64,000 bases of DNA from Vibrio amylolyticus (GCF_023145695.1 NZ_JAJHVV010000006.1:1-64000); one strand, 5' to 3'; numbered from the stretch's first letter, positions 39,701 through 47,406 are shown. A program made the numbers and translations. Notes: generated by a model from the sequence alone, not told the origin.

Positions 39701-41834
39701 AATTTCCGGCGATCGCGAGGTTATTCAAGCGTTCACAAAATGGACGGTAGAAGCTAAAAGTGGCGATCCAAGAACACAAATGAATGTCCATAGCTTTGGC
39801 GATAATCAGGATATCGAAGTCGGTGTCGATATTGCGCCAAATGATACGGCGGAGTTGATTATCACCGGCACAGTTGATCCAAGAGCGATGGGTGAGATCG
39901 TTAATACCGCTTATAAAATTGATGAAGTGTCACAAGACGATAATTCAAATGCCGCTGTAAGCCGTAAAGCCAAGACCAGTAGTAATAGTCCAAAAGCGGG
40001 TGGGGCATCGGTTGAAGTGGTCAGTGCGATGATTGTTCCAGAAGCGGTGATGTTCAATATAGATAAAACCACAACCAAAGGGGAAAACGCGCAATACACT
40101 AACGATGATGAAGATCTGACTTACGTTCTTAATGTCGGCAACGAGGGGTCAGCATTGATTTCGGGTGTCGAGATGTTGGATGAAATCACTAAGCTTACGG
40201 GTGGCAACGGCAACCTGTTATTCAGTGAGTGGAGTGTAGTGATTCGAGAGTTCCCTGGTAACACAGTACGCGCCGAATTTAGCAATAAAGATCTGCACCT
40301 ACCGGATGCATCACTGTCTTTAGATTTGCTTCCTTATTTAGGTAATCGCTATGAAATCACCATTAGTGGTTTGCTTAATAAAGGGTTAGATGACGATATT
40401 ACCAATACGTTTACCGTAACCGATCCCGCAACAGGTAAATCTGCATCAGACGATGTCACGATTCATGTGAAGAAATTCTCAGATAATGAAGGCGAGCTAA
40501 TCGTGACTAAACAAGCGCTGAAAGAAGAAGCGCAAGTCGGGGATGTGATTGAGTACGAAGTGATTATTCAAAACAACAATGAGTCGGAGTTTAAGAACGT
40601 TAAGCTTGTTGACCGTTACCCTGCGGGCTTTGAGTACGTTCAAGGTTCAACAGAGTTAACCAATAGCGGCCCAGATGGAGAATTTGACACAGGCGATGAT
40701 ACTCTCTCAACCGCTGACCCTGCGGTGACCAATGATCTTGTGTTTAATGTGGGTGATATGCTCGCGTATGGTAGCGGTGAATCGAGTACTAAGGAACAAA
40801 TACGTATTCGCTATCTATTGCGTGTGAGTGTTGGAGCCACCTTTGGCAACTATGTCAATACGGCGGTTGCTAAATCCCCACCACCAGGTGAGAGTACGGG
40901 CGCTCTAGTGGTACGTTCATCCGTAGCCAGTGCAACCGTAGAAATCACACCGGATAAAGTGTTCGATACCGCGTCCATCATCGGTAAAGTGTTTGAGGAC
41001 CATAATCAAGATGGTTTCCAAGCCGATGCCACCGCCTTTGATATTATTGTCACGGCTCAAATTGATGATGATAACTATATTGCTGGTACAACAACGTTGA
41101 CTCAAAACGATGAGAAACCAGTGGCTGATATTACTCATCATGTCGAAGTGGCTGTTTATGGGCAGTATGACCAAGACGAAGACAGTTATCAGTACATGCC
41201 AGGGATTGGTGATAAGAGTAAAGATTCCCGAATGGCGAAGACCACTAAAAAGCCAACAAATGTTAAAGCATCGAAATTAACCCAAGGTATTGAAGTGTCG
41301 AGATTGTTTGGCATTTCAAGGAATCGAACATTACCTGAGGGTAATACCGTTTCCATTCAGTTTAAGGCCAGAACCAAAGCGGGTATTCCATTCACGGTTG
41401 AAACCGATGAAGGGACTTTCATTGAGTTTGATGCCCAAGGAAATATTGTCACGCACAACACGTCAGACAAAGCAGATGGTCTGTCTGCTGAGAACCTAGA
41501 TGTCACAAGAAACCTATACAAAGATGGCGAAGCGTATCTGTGGGAAATCTTGATTGAAAATAAAGGTCTTTATGAAGATGGCATTCCGGGGGTTCGTTTA
41601 CTGACGGTTGAAGGGATCATCATTGAAACTGACCAGTATGGCCGTTATCACGTGCCAGATCAGTGGGTACTTAACAAGAAAGGCAAACAGTTCTTAATAA
41701 AAGTCGATACCGATTCACTACCAACAGGGATGAAAGTGCTCAGTGAAAACCCACTGGTTAAACGTGTTTCACCTAACGCGTTAACTAAGTTCAATTTCAG
41801 CGTTCATACAGAGCACAAGGATGAAGCGAAATGA
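30729..41834 (+). CDS. Giant secreted DUF11-repeat surface protein (about 3,700 residues)
   Basis: One uninterrupted frame of 11.1 kb. A signal peptide (IAIAFVLLNLISFSAFAAKS) is followed by about 23 tandem beta-sandwich units of 110-150 residues. Each has the DUF11-like pattern: VTKTAD, then Y-PG-V-Y-I-V-N, V-D-L-I, A-F-W-I, D-I-T, and a closing V-G-I-N. The units are diverged, not recent copies. The 23rd (from about residue 3254) is a canonical DUF11 repeat (VGDVIEYEVIIQNNNES). Then come an SdrD-B-like domain with an EF-like loop (IIGKVFEDHNQDGFQ, about 3416) and a conserved C-terminal module (GIPGVRLLTVEGIIIETDQY, about 3617). No RTX repeats, LPXTG or autotransporter barrel. Adhesin or surface fibre is inferred. 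The start may instead be TTG 30723, better spaced from AAGG. Confidence 0.9.
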   Translation: MNLLKNKLIAIAFVLLNLISFSAFAAKSIEVSVFPTDAVYENGQTIAYDIQVKNTTKKVISSIDVQDLVWDTLSPSQTGSSKAFIKLSITDSHSWGSSAGSYNSQDSNLVVSDAKLFPLGQVTYHIEATVSDDIVGEIVLGDNTVVKAAIDGANQTFSPASVATFSPVPYEYSIDLSVDKSEYLINQKLTYTLKLINTGSYRVQHLNIEQPYASLKALSASGSTVSAFNSVVISGVTFGNGSDAGSYASSGDLVVKDASIDVGGSITYTISAEVVDGLVGDIVTQAVSSSKEGDQSSDELTTPAAKPKVEISHTISSVNPYLVNQERVFTVVVYNNGKGIAHDYHVKQNIAQLITNNGLANDLESHFDNSDVSGQPFSSWKVKVSDIGSHSLSDYNATGEQTDVDVEDTVSIYPNESISYTITANLTPVTIGDIAGFNASVEDSSGRVVVDAQINEQLSAEQVLYFPDPDIKVTKTTQASEYIPGQNVEYDIKVSNSSSKYFANNLLIVDDLTCVQTEQAAGAGVGQAFSQWKLEVVSGEDDQGTDPGLFNYNQWMTSEVTLSPDIAPGKEVHYRLTAQVNDSSVGLIVDNRPSCHDDISEDGSGVQMPEDNLRASKVVDSRYYSSGQTLTYTIQINNDGDGFADQVSVFDDLENVMTTGVSGKDVNAYASWEITAVAKQSDGSISTASDTGISSSISNPDILDVKATIAPHSYIEYTIVAQTNPLANGHIKNSVTVDNTVYADTGSDPYDFDIEIDKRVKVGSEGGYHDEGSRYSKLDDTVMYQINVVNRAGNGYATNVQIKDEISKITAGLLEPNNETKPVFSSWTISAEIISDNPLLNGNGLFTDVGTFSDNSDLNTTAQIPPNVTVVYTIVGKIDRSVSEQIVYSKFTNVVEAKTPDSDSQTSATDSVTIWPKDPDVVVVKTSEEEKFVPGQWVTFDIMVYNRGSGYANEVKVDDDIIGMNVFERWEITSKTDSNNTTYKTGSYAGSKSNYPDNGNINTKIDIDPKTSDGLGFVGYTIRGLVRSDYEKFEIANTVEIHDPVNNLDQSSTAEIGDSGDSKLNVSILKTADRTRFTPGDEVTYFITLLNNSSVKAEHLKVFDPLNEIRMTLANQKDNHFADFPNQSPFESWQFDYADGKGWSAVTNDDFVYPLGGDNKTFSLEGGEERTFKIKAKVKDNVVSNILGNDAYVYRDKGLVSQEDHVSHHEMERVGSGADVVRKLYVNGVETSKYAPGDTLKYTVKISSQVGYFNNHRVSENIKDLSVLLMDGTTANPFNSAFTVGVEKEDDNGAAGTTDGTLDGVVSDNENIETTIDVAGGDYVLYTVEGVVRDDAVGDITIGGITVRPFDYHLTFTKTVDQKNYEPGQPLTYKLTIKNDAKGNAYNIPIVDELSQITVDLLDGNKGPAFDTGWTISTEVVGGSSAAIVDLDSTLADNQDINTHFSIPGKETIIYTVTGNVNPQAVGNITNLLLVDGNTVSAESKPNTEKFTFEKHVTRYFDQDGTTELTGGYTPGGYIEYQIDLVNKNNVHLKDVRIIDAIDAIKTDYFDGTKGAAFSEWTIETETDSSGYSDAGTVKPNQNISTEFDLSAPSFTSDGNAYVRYIIKAKVAEQAVGEIKNTALVDDRHTLISERSRMLLPEVKFTHHAYTNALKTEVKSSYNHTPSEQPVVYQIRIDNKGKGTEYGATLVDELSKLKVKLAQQSAADSDGRKESVYEPKTWNVSVGKSNELVTQIGSFSGGVNTDINIPELSIAAGGWVDLTVETEIRNDSLEKIYSKAKYVGSITQNRVAKVEIEPSKLDVTKEIISIGGRAYSSGDTYKPGEEVVYRLTVDNTESVWYDNAAIVDKLSDIKVEVLGGGTEQAFTTTEITHTLSGGLGADFVTYIPDYSPSGDLNISVDVAPKAKIVFTIKGQIRPDALGSISANRATGGNHHVDTDAIPPVAPNLVFEKWVTNTTADSSKCRFPSTSGDGCQYNPNGEVTYTILVKNTGEGIANDATIVDKLNSIKTSSGESAFTSSNTSILKQPPSDRFSISGNYQGAKPLDATFDLMPNDEVVFQLTGAVNGDATGTITNVAKINGENSNEVILGQGDANILAAKMTDTPTYVPGGEVRYTLYIANKSDSNADVLIEDEISKFMVETADGSMKPALESWTVSAQFISNASADHNNIATVQTTGDINATVGLGAAESQPTVLEISIVGKVRTDAVGKFGNTMYVDKKQFDLREHFIYPEQGELTLTKSASLSPNTYAPGDVIGFDIEVKNEGFGYVQGVTISDIAKEIEADVIGGGTGQVFEHWEAATSSVSIVDSGSSKTYVIKETALDAADGFVGNYTIAPNSSIKLHLEGKVDSKVIGVIENTAKVEATNNKKLTANAEYVPIDADVTLSKVVDIAEYNAGDTLTYTLTMANTTRAWASDVRLQDFVSQIEAESISGSMITVFESGSIDITALSSTGESILPSSVGDNIDALIQIAPEDVITVTISGTLKTAIIGDVVNKATLEFDGKTIEAEAVSVAAIPEIEITKNTIEEFYKLGRPAGYAVTITNKSGAFANDIQLIDEISALMVETTDAASAKAFATWSVAYKASDKLTVVDAPKFTHNKDIDTNIDLAPDSQVLFVVEGRLNPLAIGEIENIATATFNRADKESSAMLKPLPASISVTKIADREFYQAGDIASFTVTVTNEGDGFANDVSVKDLLNDMQVELVDGSRTTAFEQWRVTTSWSNPLSSVATLPSGKNPDIDTLVDLAPNSTVEFLIEGRVQPLASSDIYNKVTVGYGTQPELVAEAIIKNRPVSLTLEKFVGEQGAETEMTYEPGKEATFRVVLKNQNESFVGGIALKDIISGLKVATVNGAQEKAFSSWAIKVNKGNNLTTVSPDPSGANKDIDATVSLAPNDTLELVITGTINEYANGRIDNKASMTVDTRSQRFTATASLIPEPDNVVITKTADSPIYVAGEEATFRIKLFNDSKGFGNDIVVKDVMSQIRVPTRPDEISGDREVIQAFTKWTVEAKSGDPRTQMNVHSFGDNQDIEVGVDIAPNDTAELIITGTVDPRAMGEIVNTAYKIDEVSQDDNSNAAVSRKAKTSSNSPKAGGASVEVVSAMIVPEAVMFNIDKTTTKGENAQYTNDDEDLTYVLNVGNEGSALISGVEMLDEITKLTGGNGNLLFSEWSVVIREFPGNTVRAEFSNKDLHLPDASLSLDLLPYLGNRYEITISGLLNKGLDDDITNTFTVTDPATGKSASDDVTIHVKKFSDNEGELIVTKQALKEEAQVGDVIEYEVIIQNNNESEFKNVKLVDRYPAGFEYVQGSTELTNSGPDGEFDTGDDTLSTADPAVTNDLVFNVGDMLAYGSGESSTKEQIRIRYLLRVSVGATFGNYVNTAVAKSPPPGESTGALVVRSSVASATVEITPDKVFDTASIIGKVFEDHNQDGFQADATAFDIIVTAQIDDDNYIAGTTTLTQNDEKPVADITHHVEVAVYGQYDQDEDSYQYMPGIGDKSKDSRMAKTTKKPTNVKASKLTQGIEVSRLFGISRNRTLPEGNTVSIQFKARTKAGIPFTVETDEGTFIEFDAQGNIVTHNTSDKADGLSAENLDVTRNLYKDGEAYLWEILIENKGLYEDGIPGVRLLTVEGIIIETDQYGRYHVPDQWVLNKKGKQFLIKVDTDSLPTGMKVLSENPLVKRVSPNALTKFNFSVHTEHKDEAK

Positions 41835-44800
41835 TTCTTCTAACCAACAAAACGGCGTTTAAAAAGAGTCAGCTAGCTGTCTGCATATTAAGTGCAATAC
41901 CACTTCTGGTGGCAGCGAAAGACACCAGTAAGCTTGAAGTGATCGACTCAGATTCAATGGATGTGGAAGTTGTCGCTCATGAGCAAGAAGACAGCTCACG
42001 AATCTATCTTGAAGAGGGGGCTATTTGGGCGAGTCGAGATATCACACGATTTAACCCCGTTCTGGATGTCAGCATTGGCGATGAACTTGAAGTTGAAGAT
42101 GGGAAGCTACTTGATGAAGTTAGCTTTACCGTGACGACGAACTACAGCTACTACATTACAAAGTATCAGATTGAAGTTTTCCGTGGGCAAGACCGTAGCC
42201 TATCCCAACCGCTCGCCATATTAGAGGGTGAAGCACTTGCCAATGATTTTGATGTGAGTTGGGATGGAGAAACAAGCGTCGATTACGAGTTTGCGACAGG
42301 TGAGCAACTGCAATTTCGCCTTAAAGTATGGGACAAAGATGGTAATCTAGATGTCACGACCGTAGGGGTGATGGACTTAGTTCGTCCAGACTCAGAAGTC
42401 AGTATTGATAAGAATGTAAATGATGAAGAGAAAGGACGCAAGCTTGGTCGTGCGCAGTTAATGCGTCATAACATTCCGACCGATGCTGGTCTCGCTAAAT
42501 TTATGGGTACGGGCCTTAAAGGCGTTGATAAAGTCATTATTGGTGAAGATGAGTTTGATATAGAAGACGGTGAACTCTACGCCGAACAGTTCCTCCCAGC
42601 AGATGCCTACCTGTTTCCAACCAAAGTGATTTTTGATAATGGTGATGAGCGCCGCTATCAGCTTTACGTACGCATTCCTGATACCTACTACGCTCAAGCA
42701 GGTCTCGCTGATTTATATGTGGGGCAGAATAGAGTGACGGGTAATCCAGGGGCCTTAGGCGTTAATGAACAGTATCATGAAGATATTTATAACCAAGGGC
42801 GAATTGCTTATTTTGGACAAGGTAAGTTTGGCGATAAACTAAGAGTCACAACGCACTTTGATAGCAAAGAGAGCCAAATAAAAGATCTGTTTAAGCACCC
42901 GTTCGCTTCAGACAGCTCAACCGTGTTTGATATCGTCGAAGATGACGATGAGCTTTATTATGGCGATTACGGTGACGGTGCCAATATTCACAAAGAGGTC
43001 AACACCAAGGGTAAAGTTTACTTTGATCTGGAATACGATAAATCTCAAGTATTGTGGGGGAACTACAATACGGGCTTAACGGACACCGATAACAATGACT
43101 ATAACCGAAGCTTATACGGTTTTAAGGCTGATTATCGAACCCGCGCGACCACCAAATACGGTGAAGATCGCTTAAACATCGTGGGCTTTACCTCAGAAGC
43201 GGACACCTTATATTCCCATGATGAGTTCTTGGGAACAGGAGGATCGCTCTATTTCTTACGTCATGGTGAAGTAGTGCCGGGCAGTGACAAGGTTTATATC
43301 AGCGTTCGAAATAAAAACAGCGGTATTGTTGAAAAGGAAGTCCCTCTACAATCAGGGCGTGACTATGAGATCAGCCCTTATCAAGGTCGAATTATCTTAA
43401 CTAAACCGCTCAATAATATTATTTCGGATAATTTTGGTAGCGTCATCGACGACTCGCCAAGCGATGGTTATGACAACTACCTCTCTGTCGATTATGAATA
43501 CGTACCACAAGGAAAAGATGCCCGAGAGGCGCTTACCTATGGCGGGCGAATCAAAGGTTGGGCGAATGATTACATCGGTATTGGCGCATCTTACACTACG
43601 GAAGAGAAAGACAACCAAGACTATGAAGCTTACGGCACCGATTTAACGCTTCGTGCTACAGAAGGTACTTATATCAAGGCGGAAATCGCCACCAGTAAAG
43701 GTCAGCAAACCGACTCCAATTTTGTGTCATTTGATGGTGGTTTAACCTTCACACCTATCGGCTCAGGTGCCACTGAAGAGCGGGAAGGCGATTCCGTTCA
43801 AGTGAAAGCGGTCGCGAACTTATACGATATTGCACCCAACGTCTTCTCTGTGGTGGGTAATGATGTCAAAGCTTGGTACAAATCGAAAGATGCAGGTTAT
43901 AGCTATGCAAGTCAAAGCGATGACTTAGAGCAGGAGTCTTATGGTACAGAGCTTCGTTTTCAAGCCACCGATCGCATTAGCATCGCTACGCGTTATACGT
44001 CCATGCATGAAACCAATAGTGATGGACAGTTACAAACCGACAGTGAACAGGTTGAGCTAGAAGGGCAGTTTAAACTGACCGAAAATATCAAACTTTCTGC
44101 AGCAGGTAAGCAAGTTGATGAGCTCAATAATGTTGGCGAGAAAGGCAAAGGCTCACTGGCTGGTTTACGTGCTGATTATATTTGGGACAGCGATACCAAT
44201 GTGTACATCAAAGGGCAAACCACGGTAGACCAAACTGAGGATTATGACGACAACGACAGCGTAAGTGTCGGTGGTGAAGTGCGTGTACTCGAAGATTTCA
44301 AACTCGGCGCGGAATACACCTCTGGTGATCGCGGAACCGCAGCAGAAGCAACGGCAACCTATGATGTAACCGATGATTATTCAACTTATGTAACTTATCT
44401 AGATGACAACTACGAAGGTAAAAACAACGTCATCGTAGGTCAGCGAGCGGACTTAACCTCCAGTGTCGATTTCTATCAAGAAAACCAATTTGTGGATGAG
44501 AACAACGGTAAAGGGCGCATTGACTCGTTTGGCTTTGGCTACGACATGACCGACGATATTGATTTTGGAATCGGTTATCAGCAAGGTGAGATTGAGCAGC
44601 CAAGTGAAGAGAATCCTGCGATCAAAGAAATCACCTATCGCCGAGCGGTCTCTTTTAACGCAGGTATCGATATTGACGATGTCAGCTTAAAACACAAAAT
44701 CGAGTATCGCGTAGATAAAGGCAATGAAAATGTGGCTAGCGACAAGAAACGTATCGATCAATTCGTTACCACCAATCGTTATAACCAGCACCTGACGGAA

Positions 44801-45385
44801 GAGTACACCCTATTTGGTAAGTACAACTATTCCAAATCGTTAAACAAAGAGACCTCAGAAACCCTAGCGCGTTTCATTGAGGCGTCAGCGGGCATGGCGT
44901 ATCGCCCTATCTATAATGACAGGCTTAATTTGCTCACTCGTTACACCTACATTGTAGATTTTGATCAGCTTGACCGTGATGTGGAATACAGCGACGAGCA
45001 GAGCCACATTATCGAAGCGGAGGGGATCTACTCAATCGATGCTCACTGGGATGTGGGGGCTAAATACGCGCACAAAGATAAAACTGAAGCGTTTGAGCGT
45101 GCGTCAGGGGCGTATGAACTCGTAGAGAGCAATATTAATCTCTATGGTGTTAACGCTTCATACCACATCATGAAAGAGTGGGATGTGACGGGCGAGTATC
45201 ATTGGAAGACCGATACGCTCAATGATGAGATGGAGCACGGCGCATTAGTTTCATTTAATAAGCATTTAACCAATAACTTCAAAGTGGGTATTGGTTATAA
45301 CTTCTCAGGTTTTGATGGCAATTTGGCGAATGATGATGACTATGATGCTAAAGGGTTTTTCCTAAACTTAGTGGGTAAGATATAA
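41831..45385 (+). CDS. Large outer-membrane beta-barrel partner of the giant protein
   Basis: This 1,184-residue exported protein starts with ATGA, overlapping the stop of the giant gene by four bases. Signal peptide LAVCILSAIPLLVAAKD. Residues about 30-280 form Ig-like/periplasmic domains. Around 287 begins YAQAGLADLYVGQNRVTG, then beta-rich stretches with the conserved block GTGGSLYFLRHGEVVPGSDK (about 467) and GRDYEISPYQGRIILTKPL. The second half is a run of amphipathic strands with short turns, ending DAKGFFLNLVGKI, a barrel-like C-terminus. No TonB box or plug is seen. It likely forms the outer-membrane pore or anchor for the upstream giant protein; translational coupling argues for matched amounts. 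The secretion role is inference. Confidence 0.82.
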   Translation: MILLTNKTAFKKSQLAVCILSAIPLLVAAKDTSKLEVIDSDSMDVEVVAHEQEDSSRIYLEEGAIWASRDITRFNPVLDVSIGDELEVEDGKLLDEVSFTVTTNYSYYITKYQIEVFRGQDRSLSQPLAILEGEALANDFDVSWDGETSVDYEFATGEQLQFRLKVWDKDGNLDVTTVGVMDLVRPDSEVSIDKNVNDEEKGRKLGRAQLMRHNIPTDAGLAKFMGTGLKGVDKVIIGEDEFDIEDGELYAEQFLPADAYLFPTKVIFDNGDERRYQLYVRIPDTYYAQAGLADLYVGQNRVTGNPGALGVNEQYHEDIYNQGRIAYFGQGKFGDKLRVTTHFDSKESQIKDLFKHPFASDSSTVFDIVEDDDELYYGDYGDGANIHKEVNTKGKVYFDLEYDKSQVLWGNYNTGLTDTDNNDYNRSLYGFKADYRTRATTKYGEDRLNIVGFTSEADTLYSHDEFLGTGGSLYFLRHGEVVPGSDKVYISVRNKNSGIVEKEVPLQSGRDYEISPYQGRIILTKPLNNIISDNFGSVIDDSPSDGYDNYLSVDYEYVPQGKDAREALTYGGRIKGWANDYIGIGASYTTEEKDNQDYEAYGTDLTLRATEGTYIKAEIATSKGQQTDSNFVSFDGGLTFTPIGSGATEEREGDSVQVKAVANLYDIAPNVFSVVGNDVKAWYKSKDAGYSYASQSDDLEQESYGTELRFQATDRISIATRYTSMHETNSDGQLQTDSEQVELEGQFKLTENIKLSAAGKQVDELNNVGEKGKGSLAGLRADYIWDSDTNVYIKGQTTVDQTEDYDDNDSVSVGGEVRVLEDFKLGAEYTSGDRGTAAEATATYDVTDDYSTYVTYLDDNYEGKNNVIVGQRADLTSSVDFYQENQFVDENNGKGRIDSFGFGYDMTDDIDFGIGYQQGEIEQPSEENPAIKEITYRRAVSFNAGIDIDDVSLKHKIEYRVDKGNENVASDKKRIDQFVTTNRYNQHLTEEYTLFGKYNYSKSLNKETSETLARFIEASAGMAYRPIYNDRLNLLTRYTYIVDFDQLDRDVEYSDEQSHIIEAEGIYSIDAHWDVGAKYAHKDKTEAFERASGAYELVESNINLYGVNASYHIMKEWDVTGEYHWKTDTLNDEMEHGALVSFNKHLTNNFKVGIGYNFSGFDGNLANDDDYDAKGFFLNLVGKI

Positions 45386-45394
45386 GGATTAAAA

Positions 45395-46300
45395 ATGAAA
45401 AAAAACAAGACGCTTGCCTTCGTTTTAAGTGCAGTAACCTTTGCATCCCTTGTTGGTTGCTCAAGTGATACCTACGTCAGTAAAGAGAACATGGATAAAT
45501 TTGGCGACCCACAAGTTGAGAAGTTTCTGATTCGTGAGTGCATCGTTCCTGAGCGAGATATTCGCATTGCTATCGCTGAACATTTTGATTTTGATAAAGC
45601 AGAACTGAAAGAACAAGATCACGCTTCCATTGACCAGTTAATTAGCAGTATTAAGCATCTGCATGGTCAAATCGCCATCGTGGCGCACACTGATTATCAA
45701 GGGAGTTCGGAATACAATGAGAAGCTGTCGATTCGACGTGCAGAATCAGTTAAGGCGTATATGGAAACACAACTTGATGGAACGCGTTACGATTGGGAGT
45801 TGAAACACTACGGTGAAAACAAACCGATAGCTGAAGGTAAGACGTTGGAGGCGAACGCACAAAACAGACGTGCTTACATTGTGTTTGAGCAGACGCAGAC
45901 TCAAGCAGAAAATGCCTTTTGCGCACCACCAGAGCCAGAACGAAAAGTCTTTGTTGCGATGACATCCCATTTTGATTTTGACAAATACGAGCTGAAAGAG
46001 AGCGACAAAACCTCATTAGATGAGTTCGTTAGTAACTTAACAGGGCTCAATGGTCGAATTTTGGTTGCAGGTCACACTGATGCACAAGGATCGTTGAGTT
46101 ATAACGAAAAATTAGCACAGCATAGGGCACAATCCGTATTAGAATACTTGCAGACTCAGTTAGACCCAAGCCAGTTTGTATGGGAAGTGAAAGCATTTGG
46201 TGAGCTTAACTTAGTCACTCAAGAACAAACATTAGAAGCGAACGCGTTAAATCGTCGAGCGCTAGTCGTATTTAAGCAAGGCGATCTGCCTGAACAATAG
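45395..46300 (+). CDS. Lipoprotein with two tandem OmpA (peptidoglycan-binding) domains
   Basis: This 301-residue protein has a lipoprotein signal ending LVGC-SSD. It contains two OmpA C-terminal domains in tandem: the first with HFDFDKAELKEQD, VAHTDYQGSSEYNEKLSIRR and NAQNRRAYIVF, the second with HFDFDKYELKESD, AGHTDAQGSLSYNEKLAQHR and NALNRRALVVF. The two halves are clearly duplicates (about 45-50% alike by eye). Both carry the Asp and Arg that hold diaminopimelate in peptidoglycan. AAGGA precedes the ATG, 9 bp after the barrel gene, so it is third in the operon. It probably tethers the barrel/giant complex to the cell wall. Confidence 0.9.
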   Translation: MKKNKTLAFVLSAVTFASLVGCSSDTYVSKENMDKFGDPQVEKFLIRECIVPERDIRIAIAEHFDFDKAELKEQDHASIDQLISSIKHLHGQIAIVAHTDYQGSSEYNEKLSIRRAESVKAYMETQLDGTRYDWELKHYGENKPIAEGKTLEANAQNRRAYIVFEQTQTQAENAFCAPPEPERKVFVAMTSHFDFDKYELKESDKTSLDEFVSNLTGLNGRILVAGHTDAQGSLSYNEKLAQHRAQSVLEYLQTQLDPSQFVWEVKAFGELNLVTQEQTLEANALNRRALVVFKQGDLPEQ

Positions 46301-46361
46301 CATTGCTCTCGATAATAAAGAGTAACGCTCATCAGGTAGGTGGATAGCATAGGAGTAGAGG

Positions 46362-47210
46362 GTGGAAAAGGTTTACCTCGTTATCGATTTCTTAGCAGAG
46401 CACAAAGGACTAACCAGTGCGCTGATCTTTCTGACTATCATTATGATTCGCCGCCTTGTGTTGTCAGGCATTCGTGGCGAAGAGTTGTTCCTCACTGAAG
46501 ACCAGCGTAAATGGATGTCGCGTACCAAAAATGGTGCTTTTGGTGTTCTTGTTATTTCGATTTTTATGCTGTGGCAATCTGAAATTGCCGAATTCGCACT
46601 CTCTGTTACGGCGATTGCGGTGGCGATTGTTGTTGCTTCCAAAGAGATCATCCTCTGTTTTACCGGTTCAATCCAACGGGCAAGTTCTCGTTCTTTTCGA
46701 ATTGGAGACTGGATTGAAGTGGGGAAAATTAGTGGAGAGGTGATTGAACACAACCTCATGGCTACTGTGATTCAAGAGATTGACTTGTATCACGGGCAAT
46801 ATCACTACACCGGAAAAACGGCCACACTGCCCAACAGTATGTTCTTCACTTATCCAGTGAAAAACCTTAACTTTATGAAGCGCTACGTTTATCACAGCTT
46901 TGAAATCGTGGTGAAAGACTTTGTGAATCTTTACCCAATGCTCGATGGGTTAATTTTGAAAATTGATGAGCACTGCGAAGAATTTATTGAAGTCGCACGC
47001 CGTTACAATATAGTGATAGAAAAACATGCCGGTGTGGACTTACCAGGCTCTGAGCCGCACATTCATATTACCAGCCTTCCAACTGGTGAGCAGTCGGTTC
47101 ACTACATGATTTTCTGCCCAACAGAGAAAGCGTCGCATCTAGAGCAGTTGATTCGTGAAGATTTTATGTTGGAATTTCATAAGAGATTTAGTTCACCAGA
47201 GAGCGATTAA
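46362..47210 (+). CDS. MscS-like mechanosensitive channel family protein
   Basis: This 282-residue inner-membrane protein starts at GTG 46362, with AGGAG ten bases upstream. It has two or three N-terminal hydrophobic segments, then the MscS pore-like helix and beta domain: AIAVAIVVASKEIILCFTGS, FRIGDWIEVGKISGEVIEHN and TLPNSMFF. The pattern matches MscS family TM3 and the following beta domain, but the usual Gly/Ala packing motif is weak. It is preceded by only 61 bp without a terminator, so it may be the fourth gene of the giant-protein operon, and it is followed by a terminator. Function may be osmotic relief or envelope-stress sensing. Confidence 0.82.
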   Translation: MEKVYLVIDFLAEHKGLTSALIFLTIIMIRRLVLSGIRGEELFLTEDQRKWMSRTKNGAFGVLVISIFMLWQSEIAEFALSVTAIAVAIVVASKEIILCFTGSIQRASSRSFRIGDWIEVGKISGEVIEHNLMATVIQEIDLYHGQYHYTGKTATLPNSMFFTYPVKNLNFMKRYVYHSFEIVVKDFVNLYPMLDGLILKIDEHCEEFIEVARRYNIVIEKHAGVDLPGSEPHIHITSLPTGEQSVHYMIFCPTEKASHLEQLIREDFMLEFHKRFSSPESD

Positions 47211-47239
47211 CCTCTTAAACCCCATTCAGATTTGATATG

Positions 47240-47266
47240 AAAGGCTGCCGAAAGGTAGCCTTTTCC
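47240..47266 (+). terminator. Terminator after the MscS-like gene
   Basis: AAAGGCTGCC-GAAA-GGTAGCCTTTT with one wobble pair, 30 bases after the stop codon; probable end of the surface-structure operon. Confidence 0.8.
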
Positions 47267-47325
47267 GTATTTGAGCTTGTAAAAAAAACTTTTCACGCTA
47301 TTATTTACAGTACACATGACGGTAA

Positions 47326-47352
47326 GGTGATGGTGATGGTGATGGTGATGGT
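47326..47352. repeat. Tandem hexamer repeat (GGTGAT)4
   Basis: Four exact copies of GGTGAT plus a further GGT, in a non-coding region. It is the only clear simple-sequence repeat in the window; copy number may vary between strains. Confidence 0.85.
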
Positions 47353-47406
47353 ACGTTATCAACAATTTTACCGATACTTAATATTACCTTTGATGTTTAA
47401 GAGGCG

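Noticed and set aside
30729..41834. RTX/type I-secreted adhesin for the giant protein
   Set aside because: No glycine/aspartate RTX nonapeptides and no typical C-terminal secretion signal; it has an N-terminal signal peptide instead. The ABC pair at 62-64 kb is 20 kb away.
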